A stretch of 64,000 bases of DNA. Source: Rhyzopertha dominica. Its lineage: Eukaryota; Arthropoda; Insecta; Coleoptera; Bostrichidae. Below are positions 1 to 13,000 of this stretch, in pieces; the first letter of the stretch is position 1, and the number at the start of each line of letters is the position of its first letter. Both the position numbers and the translations under genes were made by a program. The stretch lies in assembly GCA_025024175.1 (NCBI GenBank), contig QCXZ01000041.1, positions 18,781,786 through 18,845,785 of the forward strand, read 5' to 3'. The notes beneath the pieces are model-generated. The model was not told where the DNA came from and did not search any database. It saw only the letters and a program-made list of their open reading frames with translations.

Positions 1-214
1 TGACCAATACGCAAAAAGAAATGTCAACTCCAATACGCCTTTGTTATTACTGAAATTATAAANTGGACCCTNTTACAACCCCTGGAGAAATAAAAGACGG
101 ACAAAATTCTGCCCATCTGAGCTCAGTTAGCTTTGATGCTCTTTGAGAATGACCGTTATACGGTCGAAATGTTATTTCCAAGCTACCCAACTAATATTAG
201 ATCTGTTTTTTTAG

Positions 215-1745
215 TGGATGGACAAGTGGTATTCCTTTTACATCATGATGGCTCCGTTGGCAGTAGATACCTTTCTCTTCGTAACCGGGGTTCTGATAGC
301 ATATATCTTTTTGAGGACAATGAGCAAACCAAATGCCAAATTTAATGTCTTCCAGTACTACTTGCATAGATACCTCAGGTAACCTTATTNCACAACACAG
401 AGGTATTAAGATTAGTTTCCACAAAATTTTAGGATTATGCCAGCACTTGCAGCGATGTACTTCGTTACGGTAACTGTCGTTCGATATATANGTTCTGGAC
501 CGGCATGGAATTCTTACATGGGCAATATGAGAGATAATTGTTTGAATAACTGGTGGAGTTTCTTTTTTTATTTTCATAATTACATGAGGGAGGGCATAGT
601 AAGTAATTCAAGTACCCCAAAAAACTTATTTTTGCAATATCGTATTAAGCATGTACTAATTTTTAGTGTTTGGGTCATACGTGGTATTTAGCGGTGGACA
701 TGCAATTGTTTATTCTCTCTCCTATACTGCTCATACCTCTGCTAAAATACCCAAAGCATGCTATGTGCTATGAAATCCCTATAGTTATCGCAATATCAAT
801 TGCAATTCCTGTAGCTGTATTTTACGTCTATGACATTCAAGCGTAAGTTGCTAGTTACCATAATCGTCCGTTTTGTGCATGTGATGAATAAGATTTGTTC
901 TAGTTTTACTGCTGGTTACAATGATTATTATTATTACGCAACTCATACGAGATTTGCACCCTGGGTTATAGGTATAGCATTTGGAGCCTTTTTTGCACGA
1001 AATCTCCCAGGACAAACAAAATTTAATCTCAGCTGGGTGAGCAATAAACATCACCAAATCTGTTGATGATAACTTTTAAAACCAAATATACATATGTTGT
1101 AGAGTTTAAATTTGTCAATTTGGGTAGCAGCACTTGCTGTTGCAGCCGCTATTTTTCTTTCTGAAAGGGATACCCGAGGCAATGGCCACGCAGAAAAGTT
1201 AAGGCACATTCTTCATAGACCAGTGTGGGCCGTATGCTTAGGGTGGTTTTCATTCGCTTGTACATATGGCTATGGAAGTAAGGACTAATTGTTTCGCAAG
1301 TCTTAACAAATAATAAAACTTTGATATTTTAGCTTTCGTGAATTGGTTCCTATCTTTGGGAGTATTTCAGGTTTTATCAAAGCTGTCGTATTCAATATAC
1401 ATCGTACATATAACCATAATATTCATTCACTTGGGTCGACAAAGAACAACTAATTATTTTGATGATTACTTCGCGGTAATGAATTTTGGAAGCATCAATA
1501 TATTTCATTAATCTATAAAATTCCAGATGTATAATGTTTTTGGAGATACAATTCTCACAATAGGTGTTGCCGTATTCTGGACACTGGCATTTGAATCGCC
1601 AATGATTACTATCGAGAAAGTCCTCTTTGCAAAGGGTAAGTGGAAAAAATCCACTATATTTATACAGTTAATGTTTGTTTTAGGTACACCAAATAATACA
1701 AAAGGTACACAAAACAAAACAGTTCCAGAAATCAAAGTATCGTAG
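215..1745 (+). CDS. NRF-6-like acyltransferase, copy A (5' part outside window)
   Basis: Multi-pass membrane protein of the nose-resistant-to-fluoxetine / acyltransferase-3 family, which is thought to transfer acyl groups in endomembranes or at the cell surface; the substrate is unknown. Exons: 215-378, 433-598, 667-842, 904-1036, 1103-1277, 1333-1475, 1527-1635, 1684-1745. All introns are GT-AG and phases agree throughout. Visible family motifs are APLAVDTFLFVTGVL in the first exon, HRYLR across the first junction, NCLNNWW in exon 2, CLGHTWYLAVDMQLFILSP in exon 3 and NWFLSLGVF in exon 6. The C-terminus is a short polar tail (ends EIKVS). The N-terminal NRF domain and first acyltransferase exons should lie upstream of base 1; nothing convincing precedes 215. 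One N falls in exon 2. An AATAAA lies at about 1848. No stop or frameshift is seen, so this copy may be functional. Confidence 0.85.
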
Positions 1746-1847
1746 AAGAAAATCGCCGCATGATTTCGTACAAGTATATAATAAAGTTATGATGCTTTAC
1801 AGTGTGAGCAACTGAGGCAATATTGATCTGTAATATACTGGCAAGTG

Positions 1848-1853
1848 AATAAA
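1848..1853 (+). terminator. Poly(A) signal of copy A
   Basis: An AATAAA hexamer about 100 nt after the stop codon of copy A, on the same strand. Position and sequence fit a polyadenylation signal. Confidence 0.5.
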
Positions 1854-1859
1854 ATAAAA

Positions 1860-3448
1860 AGTGTTTTAAATAAAGTTCTGTAAAATAATGTATTGTTTTT
1901 CTATACAATAATTGTAATTATATAACGTCGTTTAAGTCAGTATTTGACTTATTTTATGTCTTGGGTTAATCTCACCTACAATATCTATAATAAAAAATCG
2001 ATAATTGATGTTGACATTTAAAAGCAAGAGTATTTAAAGAAATTAACTATTTTTGTAACTAAAGTCGTGTAAAAAAACTTTCGAAAATGAAGGCAGTAAG
2101 CTCCCTGGTCTGAAATTTCTGTTAACTGAAGACTATATGGAAAGTAATCATTTATCACTACACAAATTGTAGAATACGTTTCCTGTCTAGCGCACAACAC
2201 CAAATACCAAATGTAAGAAAAATTTAATGTGTATAAATTCCGTCAAATTTTAATTTTTCGGCTAAAGGTTTTTTCTTGGAATCGCGATCTATTCAAATTT
2301 TTGCCTTTCTTCTTATGCTACAAAAAATCGCTATACAGATATCGTGGACAGGTTAAATTAGATTATTTCAAAGTATAGAATAGCAGGATTATTTCTGTTA
2401 ATATGAACTTTAAGCAAAATGTCCCTAACAAATTTCTTTTGCTAATTATCTTAATGTGTACACCTTACGCCGCACTTTGAGGGCCATTTTCTGTGGATTT
2501 TATAACTTGTATGTCACGATGGCTTTAGAACTACGATCTACGACGTACGGTAGAGCACATGAATGAATGGCGAAGCCCAATAAAATAAAAATACTTACTC
2601 TTCAGTTGAAGATACAGTCACCATGTATTCTTCTTCATTTCTTAGCTGCTTTTTGTTCTGTTTTTTTTCTAATAATGACAAAGTGATTTTTTAAATTGTA
2701 TTGTTCATATTATCATTAAAACAAGCTGATGTTTATTTTATACGTTTTAACAATTTTTATGAACAATTGTGTTTTCCAATAAACAACAAAAGGCGTTATT
2801 AAGGCAGGTACCATTACTAGTTGATCCTGATACTGAATAAATCTTTTTATCCAATCAAATGTTCAAACTGAAGACATTTGTACTAAAATGCAGCGACTGA
2901 AAGAAAACATTCAAAGTAATAACTAACATTAGAGTTAAAGAAACATAAATTTACGCCTTTTAGCCTTACTAAAATACTCAATAACTATGTAGTAATCCTA
3001 ATTAGATGTTATATGAATAGCTGAAAGTCTACCGACCCATTTGTAAATAATTAAATAATTCTTTATACTATTAATTTTGAAAAAGCTTTTTCCAGCGGAG
3101 GATGTACTAACAAAGAACGCTTTTTCACTTTTTAGTTCAATATTCAGCGCCGATCAACAATCACTACTTAATTGTCTACAAACAATAAACCGCACGCATT
3201 CACACAAAGATCTTGAATTCGAAGTCTATGTATTCACATTTTCACATCATGATCTGTGAGAAAAAAAAACAAGGCGCACGCGCGGGTTAGAATGACTGCA
3301 ATTGGGAATTTGCCATGTATTTATATTTTATTAAATTGCATATTAATAGGTAGCATCTAATTCACAAAACAGCTGTGACAGCTTATAAATTTGAAAAAAT
3401 GGATCGTAAGGTGTATTTTTAATACTAAAAATTTGAATATTTAAAGGG
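1860..3448. other. Intergenic, no gene seen
   Basis: AT-rich spacer between copy A and the THAP-bearing TIR element. Short open frames here have no recognisable protein features. No RNA gene or clear repeat was found by eye. Confidence 0.5.
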
Positions 3449-4443
3449 ACCGCCAAAACGCGAACATATTGGACGTGACGTCAGGTGTCTTGTAAATGGC
3501 CGCTTGTTTACATCTAAGGTCAACGCGTCACGCGTCAGCCTCAGCTCTTCAATTTATCAGTTTGTTGTTTGCGTTCATTTTGTGACAAGCGAATTAAAAT
3601 ACGCCAAGAGAAAGTGAAATACTTATGAGTTATGACTTCTGAATGCATGTTCATTGTTATGGAATTTGTGTACAGCGACGAGTGGTTCAACGCGAGATGA
3701 GGAACGTAAAAGCAAAAGCAACAGCATAAGTGAACTTTTTATCAAATGAGCGTAGCATTGATAATTTGATCACAGTGGGTTGTTGGAAACATACTATTTG
3801 TAAACATTAAAATGTGAGAACCAAAAACGTACCCTAAACTTGACATTTATTCTAGAGGTCAGAATAAATATAAATTGCCATTTATTTTCATTTCCGGTCT
3901 AACAGTTGAATATATGGGGAACAACGTCGTTCTTTATTATAACATTTCCCTCTATCAACTTAAAACGCATATAATTTTTCATATCCTCTTCAAGCTATAA
4001 CAAAATGGAAACTGAATGGTAAACACTTATAACCCCAAAAAGAAGAATAAAACTTACAGTAAGAATTAAGATGATCTTCACAACAGAAAAACAAACTGCG
4101 CGATTTCGTCATATCACGTCTAGGGGCTTTAAACAACTTTTTCATACGTTGGTAATCTCGAGGAACGGTTATAAAAATTTTGTTAGCTGTACTGACTGAA
4201 GTACTTTTATAACCTTGTACAAAACAACACTTGTTTTGTTTTCCATACATAATAGATGCTTGTAAAACTACATAAATCACTTTTTGGTGCGACCTCTTAC
4301 ATCGTCCTTTCAATAAACACTACACAAAAGCTTTTCCAATACAAGAATGATACGACACCATTAAACAGCACGCTCCTCGGTAATGTTTACATGACACTTG
4401 ACGTCACAAGTTGAATAACCTTGGATAGAAGCGTTTTGGCGGT
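3449..4443. mobile_element. TIR DNA transposon relic carrying a THAP domain
   Basis: The two ends are inverted copies. Left is ACCGCCAAAACGC, then after about 15 nt GTGACGTCAGGTGTC. Right is the reverse complement, with GTGACGTCAAGTGTC at about the same distance from GCGTTTTGGCGGT. This gives TIRs of about 60 bp with a variable middle. The minus-strand reading frame inside (3990-4313) has the outline of a THAP zinc-finger domain, the DNA-binding module of P-element and Kolobok-like transposases. No flanking duplication could be settled, and no catalytic transposase domain remains. P-superfamily ancestry is an inference from the THAP domain only. Confidence 0.65.
3990..4313 (-). pseudogene. 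Decayed THAP zinc-finger exon of a transposase
   Basis: A 107-codon minus-strand frame. From about residue 27 it reads NKCCFVQGYKSTS, then NKIFITVPRD, KKLFKAPRRD and FFCCEDHLN. This follows the THAP C2CH pattern (Cys near the start, basic and aromatic middle, final CxxH as CEDH). The second zinc Cys, normally two to four residues after the first, appears to be Tyr, so zinc binding is probably lost. A GTAAGT donor-like site follows HLNSY, suggesting the domain was one exon of a larger gene. It lies wholly inside the 3449-4443 TIR element. A domesticated host THAP gene is possible but less likely given the TIRs and missing Cys. Confidence 0.55.
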
Positions 4444-6990
4444 GACTCCTAAGATTCGAATTTCAGACCTGAAATTTTCTACCTATACATATTTTTTTTG
4501 TTTTTTTAACATGGCGTACTATATATATGCACTTCAAGATTCATTTTACGTAATTTTAAAAAAAAGTGATAATTACCCAATTGCATGTGGCAGACGGCAC
4601 TCTGATGGGCTTTGTAGTTGTTGAGAAGCGTGAATGTAGACGAGATTGAGAGAACCCAAACCCAATGCACTAAGCAGCGATTTTCCATGTATATCGATGC
4701 CAATACGAATCAACTAATCTGTTAGGGAGTCTAAAGGCGTACATTTTTCTGTGTATTTCTTTGGACGTGCTCAAAACGCTCTATCTCTCTTTCTACCCCA
4801 TATATTGCGCATGCTCTTGAATGCACGAAAACATGTGACAATTGACATTTTGACATTTGTCAATTCAGATTAGCTGTTTCAAGTTGTTTTTTTTTGTCTT
4901 GAAGTGGCATAATAGGAAGTAGGATCACTAAACGGAAAGTAAACTACCACCTGCTTGCATTTATGAACAGTTAGCAAAGGCAGGAGCAATAATTGCTAGA
5001 ATAGTCATACAATAGACAGATAAATTAGATACCTTAAAAGAAATAGAAAATATCCATGCTTATTTACCTCTGAAAATCTTGTGTTGTTTGAGAAGTCATT
5101 CGTGTATAATGTTATCTAGAGTGATATTAAAATGGGCACTGAAGCGGATCCACTCACCTCAATGAGTCTAATATGAAGAACAAAGAAGTTATATAGATAC
5201 AATCACATTTTAAATAGACAAGTTAAACTATGCACAGTGTTAAGCTTCTTAGGTGACCAAAAAGGATATAACATTATGCCTCGGTACTTTTATATAATAC
5301 AAAAAACAATCGTTATAGGTCGAAATTTTAATATTTTTTAATTTGTGGAAAAATAATTTATGGTGACTATGAATTCGTTTCAAATACACATAACTTTTGG
5401 TTTGGAGAGCTAACATAATTGAAATTAATATTTATCAGTCATGTAATGATTATTTTTCATATAATCAGAAACTGTATCCTTATGCAAATAATTTTATGAC
5501 GCCACTCTTTTTAAACTCTTGCTAATATTTAATTGCAAAAAGCAATGCTACTGCAAAATGTTTTAACACGTCAGGGTTCCCATGGCGCATTTGCATCTGA
5601 AGCATTTTTATTAGCCTGTGGCAAGCTAACCTACATTTATTATAATCATACATCTAACACGAAGCTTAATTACAGATAAGCTTAAAAATTAATCGTTCAT
5701 GTGGAATTGAAAATATCTGGGTAATTTGAAAGTAAAACATCATCAAATTCATAATACAAGGTGCTAATATTTAAATATACCTAACGATATGGATAAAAAA
5801 GAAGCAACTATTTATATTAAATCCATGATGAAAAAAAATAGTCTTATGGAACAGAAAGAAAAACTATCAAGTCGATAGCATTAAAGTATACTTTGTTTTT
5901 TTTGTAATATTTTTTTTTCGGCGATATACAAACCAAATGTTTAAACACTGCATTCAATAATTAGAGTTCAACTTACTGGTTTTTCAACAGTATTAATTTT
6001 GTATATTTATTCCTAATTCTGCTAATATGCATATTATCACTAAACGTTGAATGCGCAAAACTGACAATTGATAAAGACAAAACCGTAAAGTTATAGAAAG
6101 CACGACAGACCTTTTGTTGTATAGCGCACGCCCGAATGAGCGGTTAGAGAAGAGAGATAGCGATATGAGGTATTATATGTAGCGAAAAAAGCTACAATAT
6201 TAGCACATTGTATATCCCGTAACATTGTCGATACTATAAATACATTGCTTGTTCGTATCTAGCTTAATTAAGAATCACTGACGGGCGGGAGCCAGACGAA
6301 TCCAGGAGGATATGGCTATTAATGGTTCTCACTAAATAATTTGCATGAGTGAAGAAAACTGCATAAACCTTGGACGCGCGAGGCCCTTAGGACCTCCAGG
6401 CCGTACGTGGTCGCCTACGTCGCCCACGCCTTGCGCTGCTTCTGGTTCCCCGAAGTCCGAAGTCCTGCCCACCGACCTCGAAAGATACTGATCTGAAAAG
6501 TATGTCTTGAATCTTGATACTCTTAAAAAGGATCGAAAGGTTCGAGACAGTTCTGTAATTTGATAAATAAACAGTGAAAACAATACTATGATTTAAATTA
6601 GGTAACTCTTAATTATTGCATTTAACCATATTTTAATACATTTCGTAATAATAAGCTAATAAAGTAATTTTTGCTCATTGAAAGCTAACAGTGCTGAGAT
6701 TGTGTTTATAAGATAATAGATGCGACAATTGTAGGTACATGATCTAGCAGACAATTAAAAACAAATTTAGACAATCCTTTTTTTAGAAATGCACACTGCA
6801 GAATAAAACTTTTAATGTCTTTTTTGTGGTAGGTAGTTGGTGTTAATAATTATAGTAATAATGTGCTGCAAATTACAACGGCTTTTCAATGTCAACTGAT
6901 AATATACTCAATTTGTTCAACAACAAATCTAGTGTCTCTGGTTAAGCTGAATATGTTATTTCAATAACAGTACAGAATTTAGGATTTTTG
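4444..6990. other. Intergenic upstream of copy B; GC-rich block at 6280-6500
   Basis: AT-rich DNA without convincing genes. A sharply GC-richer block at 6280-6500 has a minus-strand open frame (6332-6583) of odd composition and probably derives from a repeat whose family I cannot name. The first exon of copy B (signal peptide, phase 1) should lie here but was not identified. Confidence 0.4.
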
Positions 6991-7000
6991 TTTTTTTTAG

Positions 7001-10000
7001 TAGCTCATAACGTATGGGCCATAGATATTAATGCGTTTCTGAAGTATACAAGTGATGCGAAACGGGAACTGTTGCAAACGAATTCTAACGAATCGTGTTA
7101 TATACAAGCAAGAAGACTTTTTACTGGTATAGAGAATGGAGAAGGTTGGGCTTTAAAACGTAAGTGCTTGCAAATGTTGACTGTTTTTGAGCATTATTAA
7201 AGCTATTACAAAAAATTAATGTAGGATTTATAACCAATAGAAAATACCACGACTGTTTTATTTTCATAATGAACGTTTCAAGTAAAAGAATCGATGTAGC
7301 ACAACATTTGGAACAATTCTGAGAAATTTCTTTTTTTAATAATCACCTGTTTTTCTTTGAATTTGCGTAAGCACCATTTCACCAGATTGAAAATTTTCGA
7401 ATTCAAAAGTTCAAATTCAAGAGCACGCAAGGAACAAACAAAAGAAAGTTTTGGACAAAAAGCTGTCTTCTGATTGTAAAACGATCGTAGTTTTAACTGT
7501 CGGCGCACACTAACCCTAAAACCATGTAACAATATGCAGTATATATATATATAAGACTGTTTCATTATGCGCCTGTTAAAGTGGTATATGGATACATTTC
7601 ATGGAGCCATCTTATTGCTATAATTCTTCTTTTTAGATCGTCACAACTTTCTTGTGCCTCCCTATTTTTCATAACGAAGTATCTACTTTTAATTATTTTT
7701 CCATTACAAACGTTCACCATATAAAAGTCTACCATCTACCCNTACGGATTATTTTTATTTTAGTNATGCAGGGATCTGCAATGTAGGCTTGGTTTTTGCT
7801 AACATTTGTAATTGTCAGTGCCTTATTTACCCATTTTAAGTTTGTTTTAAGTTTCTAATAGAAATTTTGCATTGAGATGTAAGACATAATTTATTTTAGT
7901 TTTATTGCGTATCAGAATTTCTTTAATTAACATTTTTTGTTAGAAACAGCAGAACAAAAGTTAAAAGAATACACTTAGTACTATCACAAAAATTTATGAA
8001 CTCGAAGCTAAAAGTGATGTTATTTGTGTTTATTAGGGACTCTTGAATTACCGCCTAAATGCATTGCTAAATAATGGAAATATCTCTAAATACCTCGAAA
8101 AGGAGTGCATGATGCCGACCTTTACAAGACATAGTTTTTTAATATAAAACGGATAAATACTACATATACTAAGACTAGATAAATACATCAAATAGATACA
8201 GGGTGACGTGGCGCTATGTGGAGATAGCAGCTAATCTACCGAAATATTTGACATCTTAGCTTAAAGAACCCCTGAATGCCAAATTATATTCAAATATTGT
8301 ATTATTTCTAAAATATAAAAATATGGATAAAAAATCTAAACTTTTTCACAGTGTATGGTATTATTTTTTGGACTAAGTTAAATGACGATATTTTAATCTA
8401 AAGAATATATGCCTGCACTAAGTACCTTTATTTATGAACCACCCTGTATACGTTCTAGTACTGGACGCTTCCGGTTCGATACCATCTGGGATGTACAGCG
8501 GAAATGCTTATGATTTTGGATATTTCGACCAGTGTTTAGGTATCAGTGAGATGGATGAAAGTGGAGAAATTAAAGGAAAATACTGCCATAAGGCATTATT
8601 CATTCCTTTGGAAGAGTTTATGGAAAAGAAGTTAACAAGTAGCAATGCTACAACTCGAAAGAAGGTGTGTAGTAATGAACGCTGGGACATATATAGCTTA
8701 CATGAATAATTTAACGTTTTCTTAGAATTTGAGGCAAGTGTAAAAATTGTGAGGCCCATCTAGAATCTGGTACCTGTTTGCAAATAAAAAAATCCATGTT
8801 GAAACAACCTGTGTGAGATATTTCTCTACAATAACCACTCTTTCAATTATTAATGGTTTATTTTTATTTTTTAAGCTACATTTTTTGTTGCGCAATATAA
8901 GCTAAACTATATGAGAGTGTGTATTTTCAACATATTTTGTAGTGTTTTGTGAGATAATGAACTTTAAGGTTCCAGAAAGCTCACATTTCGGCGCTGTGGG
9001 GTGACATTGATCTGCAACCTTCAGTACTACCGCCGCGCCGTGCCTATTGCAAAAAGGCGCACAAAGAATTTAGAAATCAACGCCACCCTCGTTGCATGAG
9101 TCATTTATAGAAACCCTGTAGTATATTGCATAAAGAGTTGTAAAGAGCATATGACGCAAAAGTGGAGTTTGCGTACGATACTATACTTCTACGACGCCTA
9201 TATTGTTATAATTTTATATTGCCTTTTTTCAGCAAAAACGAATAGCTTAATGACAGTAAGGCCCGGGTGCACAAACATGGATCAAATTTGATCCGAGATT
9301 AATCCGCGGTCATTGCACACTAATCAAAACACCGGATTCATGATGTTACCAGGCAACGGCCGCAGATTAAACTCGGATTATATTTGATCCACGTTTGTGC
9401 AACCGGTCTTAAGTGGGACAGTAATAAGCATAAATTGTAATAATAAAATATTAGCAGAAACAAAAGTCTACACTTTAAGGAAAATGTTGTGCAAACAATA
9501 ACTATTTCCTGTGATATTTCTAACAATTAAATGAAATGGGATAACACCATGTGAACGTTTTGTCGAAGTTGAAACTGTAACCTAATAAAAAAATTACGTG
9601 TTAGTCATTAACACTGTTTGTAATCAAGTACACAGTGCATTACGAGCAATTTACTAATAAATGAGTAGAAAAAAATAAACATAATATTGCTACGAAATAT
9701 ACATCATTGAAGCTGTTCTGTACATATAGATTCCTATCCAATAAAAGCAGGAGAAAGCTGAGCCATATAAGGAGTATAACAATATTAAATATACCTTAGC
9801 TTGCAAGATACTAGCAACATGTATAAAAACAGTGGCCTTTAGTGGCATATTTTTCCACTAAGGAAAACACAGGCACAAAGTTGCAAATATAAGAAACATG
9901 TGCTATTTAAATTTTGATCAGGCGTATGATAAAATAAAAGAAAAAACCTACATACAGTAGGTATAAAGGGTAAGCGAATGGGCTATTGCCCCTATTAGTT

Positions 10001-13000
10001 AATTAAAGACATTAGAAGAAACGGCACTCAGAAAAGATGATTGCTTGATAGCTCCTATTAAATAAAACTCAAAACGAAGGACCAGTGCAATACCTACTTT
10101 AAACAGAACTTGACTTACTAGTACATTCGTTATGTGAACTAGATACATTTTAAATATTAAACAATGCTAATAATACTAATAATAATAATAATGATAATAA
10201 TAATAAGAACAATAACAAAAACACCTTGGAACTAATTAGACTCGTCATAATTTTAAAAACACTTTCGCTACTGTTAATACTCTGGTTAAGAGTAAGCTTA
10301 TTAGAACACCTGCAAAAATTGGTATACACTTTTCACTTGACTTTGAGTAATCAAACAATAAAAGGGGAAGGGCCTTTTAATATGATCTTGTAAAAGGTAC
10401 CAGACACATCTTTAGATGAGCCGAAAAGTAGTGCCGTTAGAAATGCGTTTTCAGCGAAAACTATAAGCCGCTCGCCAAGAAAAGTGTATCGTAATATAAT
10501 TTGTTGTATTGTGCCAATGACCCTTAGCTCACCTATAAANAAGGGTCATTTTTGCAGTTACTTGTTAGGGGTTTGGTTTGGAGATAAGCGTTCGGGTTCT
10601 TTTGAAACCAGAGCTTCGAAACTTTTTACTTGGGTAGACCTCAGTTCTTGTTCAATTAAACATATTTTGTTGTTTTCAATTATTGCAAATTTAACGCTAT
10701 AAATAGTCTCACGAAATAAGTTTTCTACTAATGACTTTTTAAGTACCTAGGCCATCAATTTCAAACTTTAGATCATCTTGCAGGTTATTAAAGTTAACCT
10801 ACAATTAATTTTTGTACAAGCTTTTTAGTCACAAGGTATTCTTATTCTTATAGGCCCCTTCATAAAATGAATATATTTTAAGAAAACTACCCAGCAATGC
10901 AGACAAACTTATTTCTTCCCAGCAGTATGAAAATATATATTACCTAAATATTTGTTATATATGCATATCAGTTGCAATCAAAATCTCGATACTTTTTCGT
11001 TATGGATAAATTCGTTGTAAATGTTAAATAATATTGCATAAATATTCCAAATGAGACTAAGACAAATGCTTTTCTATCTGAACATATTTTCTGAACACTG
11101 TGGAATATCTGATTGTAGGTCTTTCCCAATGCTCTTTAAAGCGTTTGTATAAATTCTCTGAATCAGATATTTTTGAAATCTGTTATAAAAATAGATGAGC
11201 AAGGACTGAGGTATAACCAGCTAACAAACAAATTTAGAGCCGCTGGTTTCAAAGGAATATGAACGCGTATCTCGAAATCGATTTCCTAACAGGCAATTGC
11301 AAAAATGACCCTTATTTATAAGTGTGCTAATAGTCATTGGCACATTATAGCAAATGATATTACGATACACCTTTCTTGGAGAGCGGCTTACAGTTTTCGC
11401 ACAATTTTACCTGAAAACGCATTTCTAACGGCACTACTTTTCCGCTTATATAAAAATGTGTATGGTACATTTTAAAAGCTCGTACTAAGAGACCCTCCTT
11501 TTTTTATCGCTTGAACACTCAAAGGAAAGTGAAAAGTGTAAACACATATACTTTTCATTTTAGGCACACATCTCTGTTTAACTAGCTAATTTGTGAGTTA
11601 TTAAAAAATTGTCCACCAATTTTAACTATCTGATATCTGTATGATAAATATTTTTGTAGTATTCTCAGAGAATTTTTTTCTAATTTTCTGATAAGTGTAT
11701 ACGAGGAAGACAATCAAAGACCTTACTAAGATCACAAAGGATAGCACACATGTATATTTGATTTTCAAGGAATTCCTAAAATCCAACATTTTGCAAAAGT
11801 AGACAGTTCTGGTAGATACTTTTGGATTAGTTAGCCGTGGTCGTGGCGCTCTCCTCTTTGCTGACGTTTCGCTCACTGCTGTGGTGAGCATTTTCAGAGT
11901 CGAGTTCATTGTGGACATAATTGTCTCCGAGCGAACACATACTATATCAAAGTAAGCAGTTGTGAAATTGGATCATAATTCAATACATCGTTGACACACC
12001 ATTCTGGCAAATTGGTATTATTAAAGCTTCTGCGCGATTATCCGGAAATTTTTTTTCAATATTCATATTAATAAGTTCTCTAAAGGGAACGATAATTATA
12101 TTTAGAATATTTTTATAACTAATATATTTGTACTGTAATAGTTTTACTATTTTTCAAAGAGTAAATAATAATATATCGTACCTCTATATAAGTAAACGAC
12201 ATGAAATTCAGATGTAATGTATAGGGTCAATATTCATAAGTGTGGCACATTTGGGTAACAGTCTCTCGGTGGAAATATCAAAAATCGATGTTTCGAGAAG
12301 TTCATAGAACATTCTGAAACATTCAATAGAACACGAAAGAACTCCAAAGTGTGGTACATTGCCGTAACTGTCTCGCGGTGAAGATGTTGAAAATCGTTGT
12401 TTTGAGGTTATAGAATTCTGAAAAATTAATCACCAGACGAAAGAAGGTATTTGAAGATTTTAGAACATTCAATAAAAGACGATAGAACTACCTGGGGTTG
12501 TACATTGGCGTAACAAATTTCGCGGCGGAGATGTCTAAAATCGACGTTTCGAGAATTCATAGAATATTCTAGAAAATTTGGTCGAAAACTAAAGAACTTT
12601 CAAGTATGGCATATAGCCGAAACATGTCTCGCGGTTGAAAGATCCAAAATCGTTGTTTCGAGGAGAAGTCATATAAATTCTGGAAAATTCAAAATTTATC
12701 CGTAGGCGAAAGAACCCGTAACTGTGGAAAATTGCCGTAACCGTTTTACTGTTGAGATTTCGAAAATCGACCGTTCAAGAAGGAAAATTCATAAGGAGAC
12801 AAAAGAAATACCAAGTGTAACACATTGTCGAAATCGACGTTTTAAGGTCATCTTAAGGTTATTTATTCTTTACGTAATCGCCCACAATTTCATATAATGT
12901 TCTGTAGTCCTTTAAATATTCTAACGAAGCGAAGCGGATCTACAACACCTAGTTTATAATAAAAGTTTGTTATTACATGACGTTGCCTAGTAAGTGATTG

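Noticed and set aside
12230..12860. CRISPR-like array
   Set aside because: Regularly spaced motifs exist, but the units are degenerate throughout with no unique spacers and the genome is eukaryotic; it is a minisatellite.
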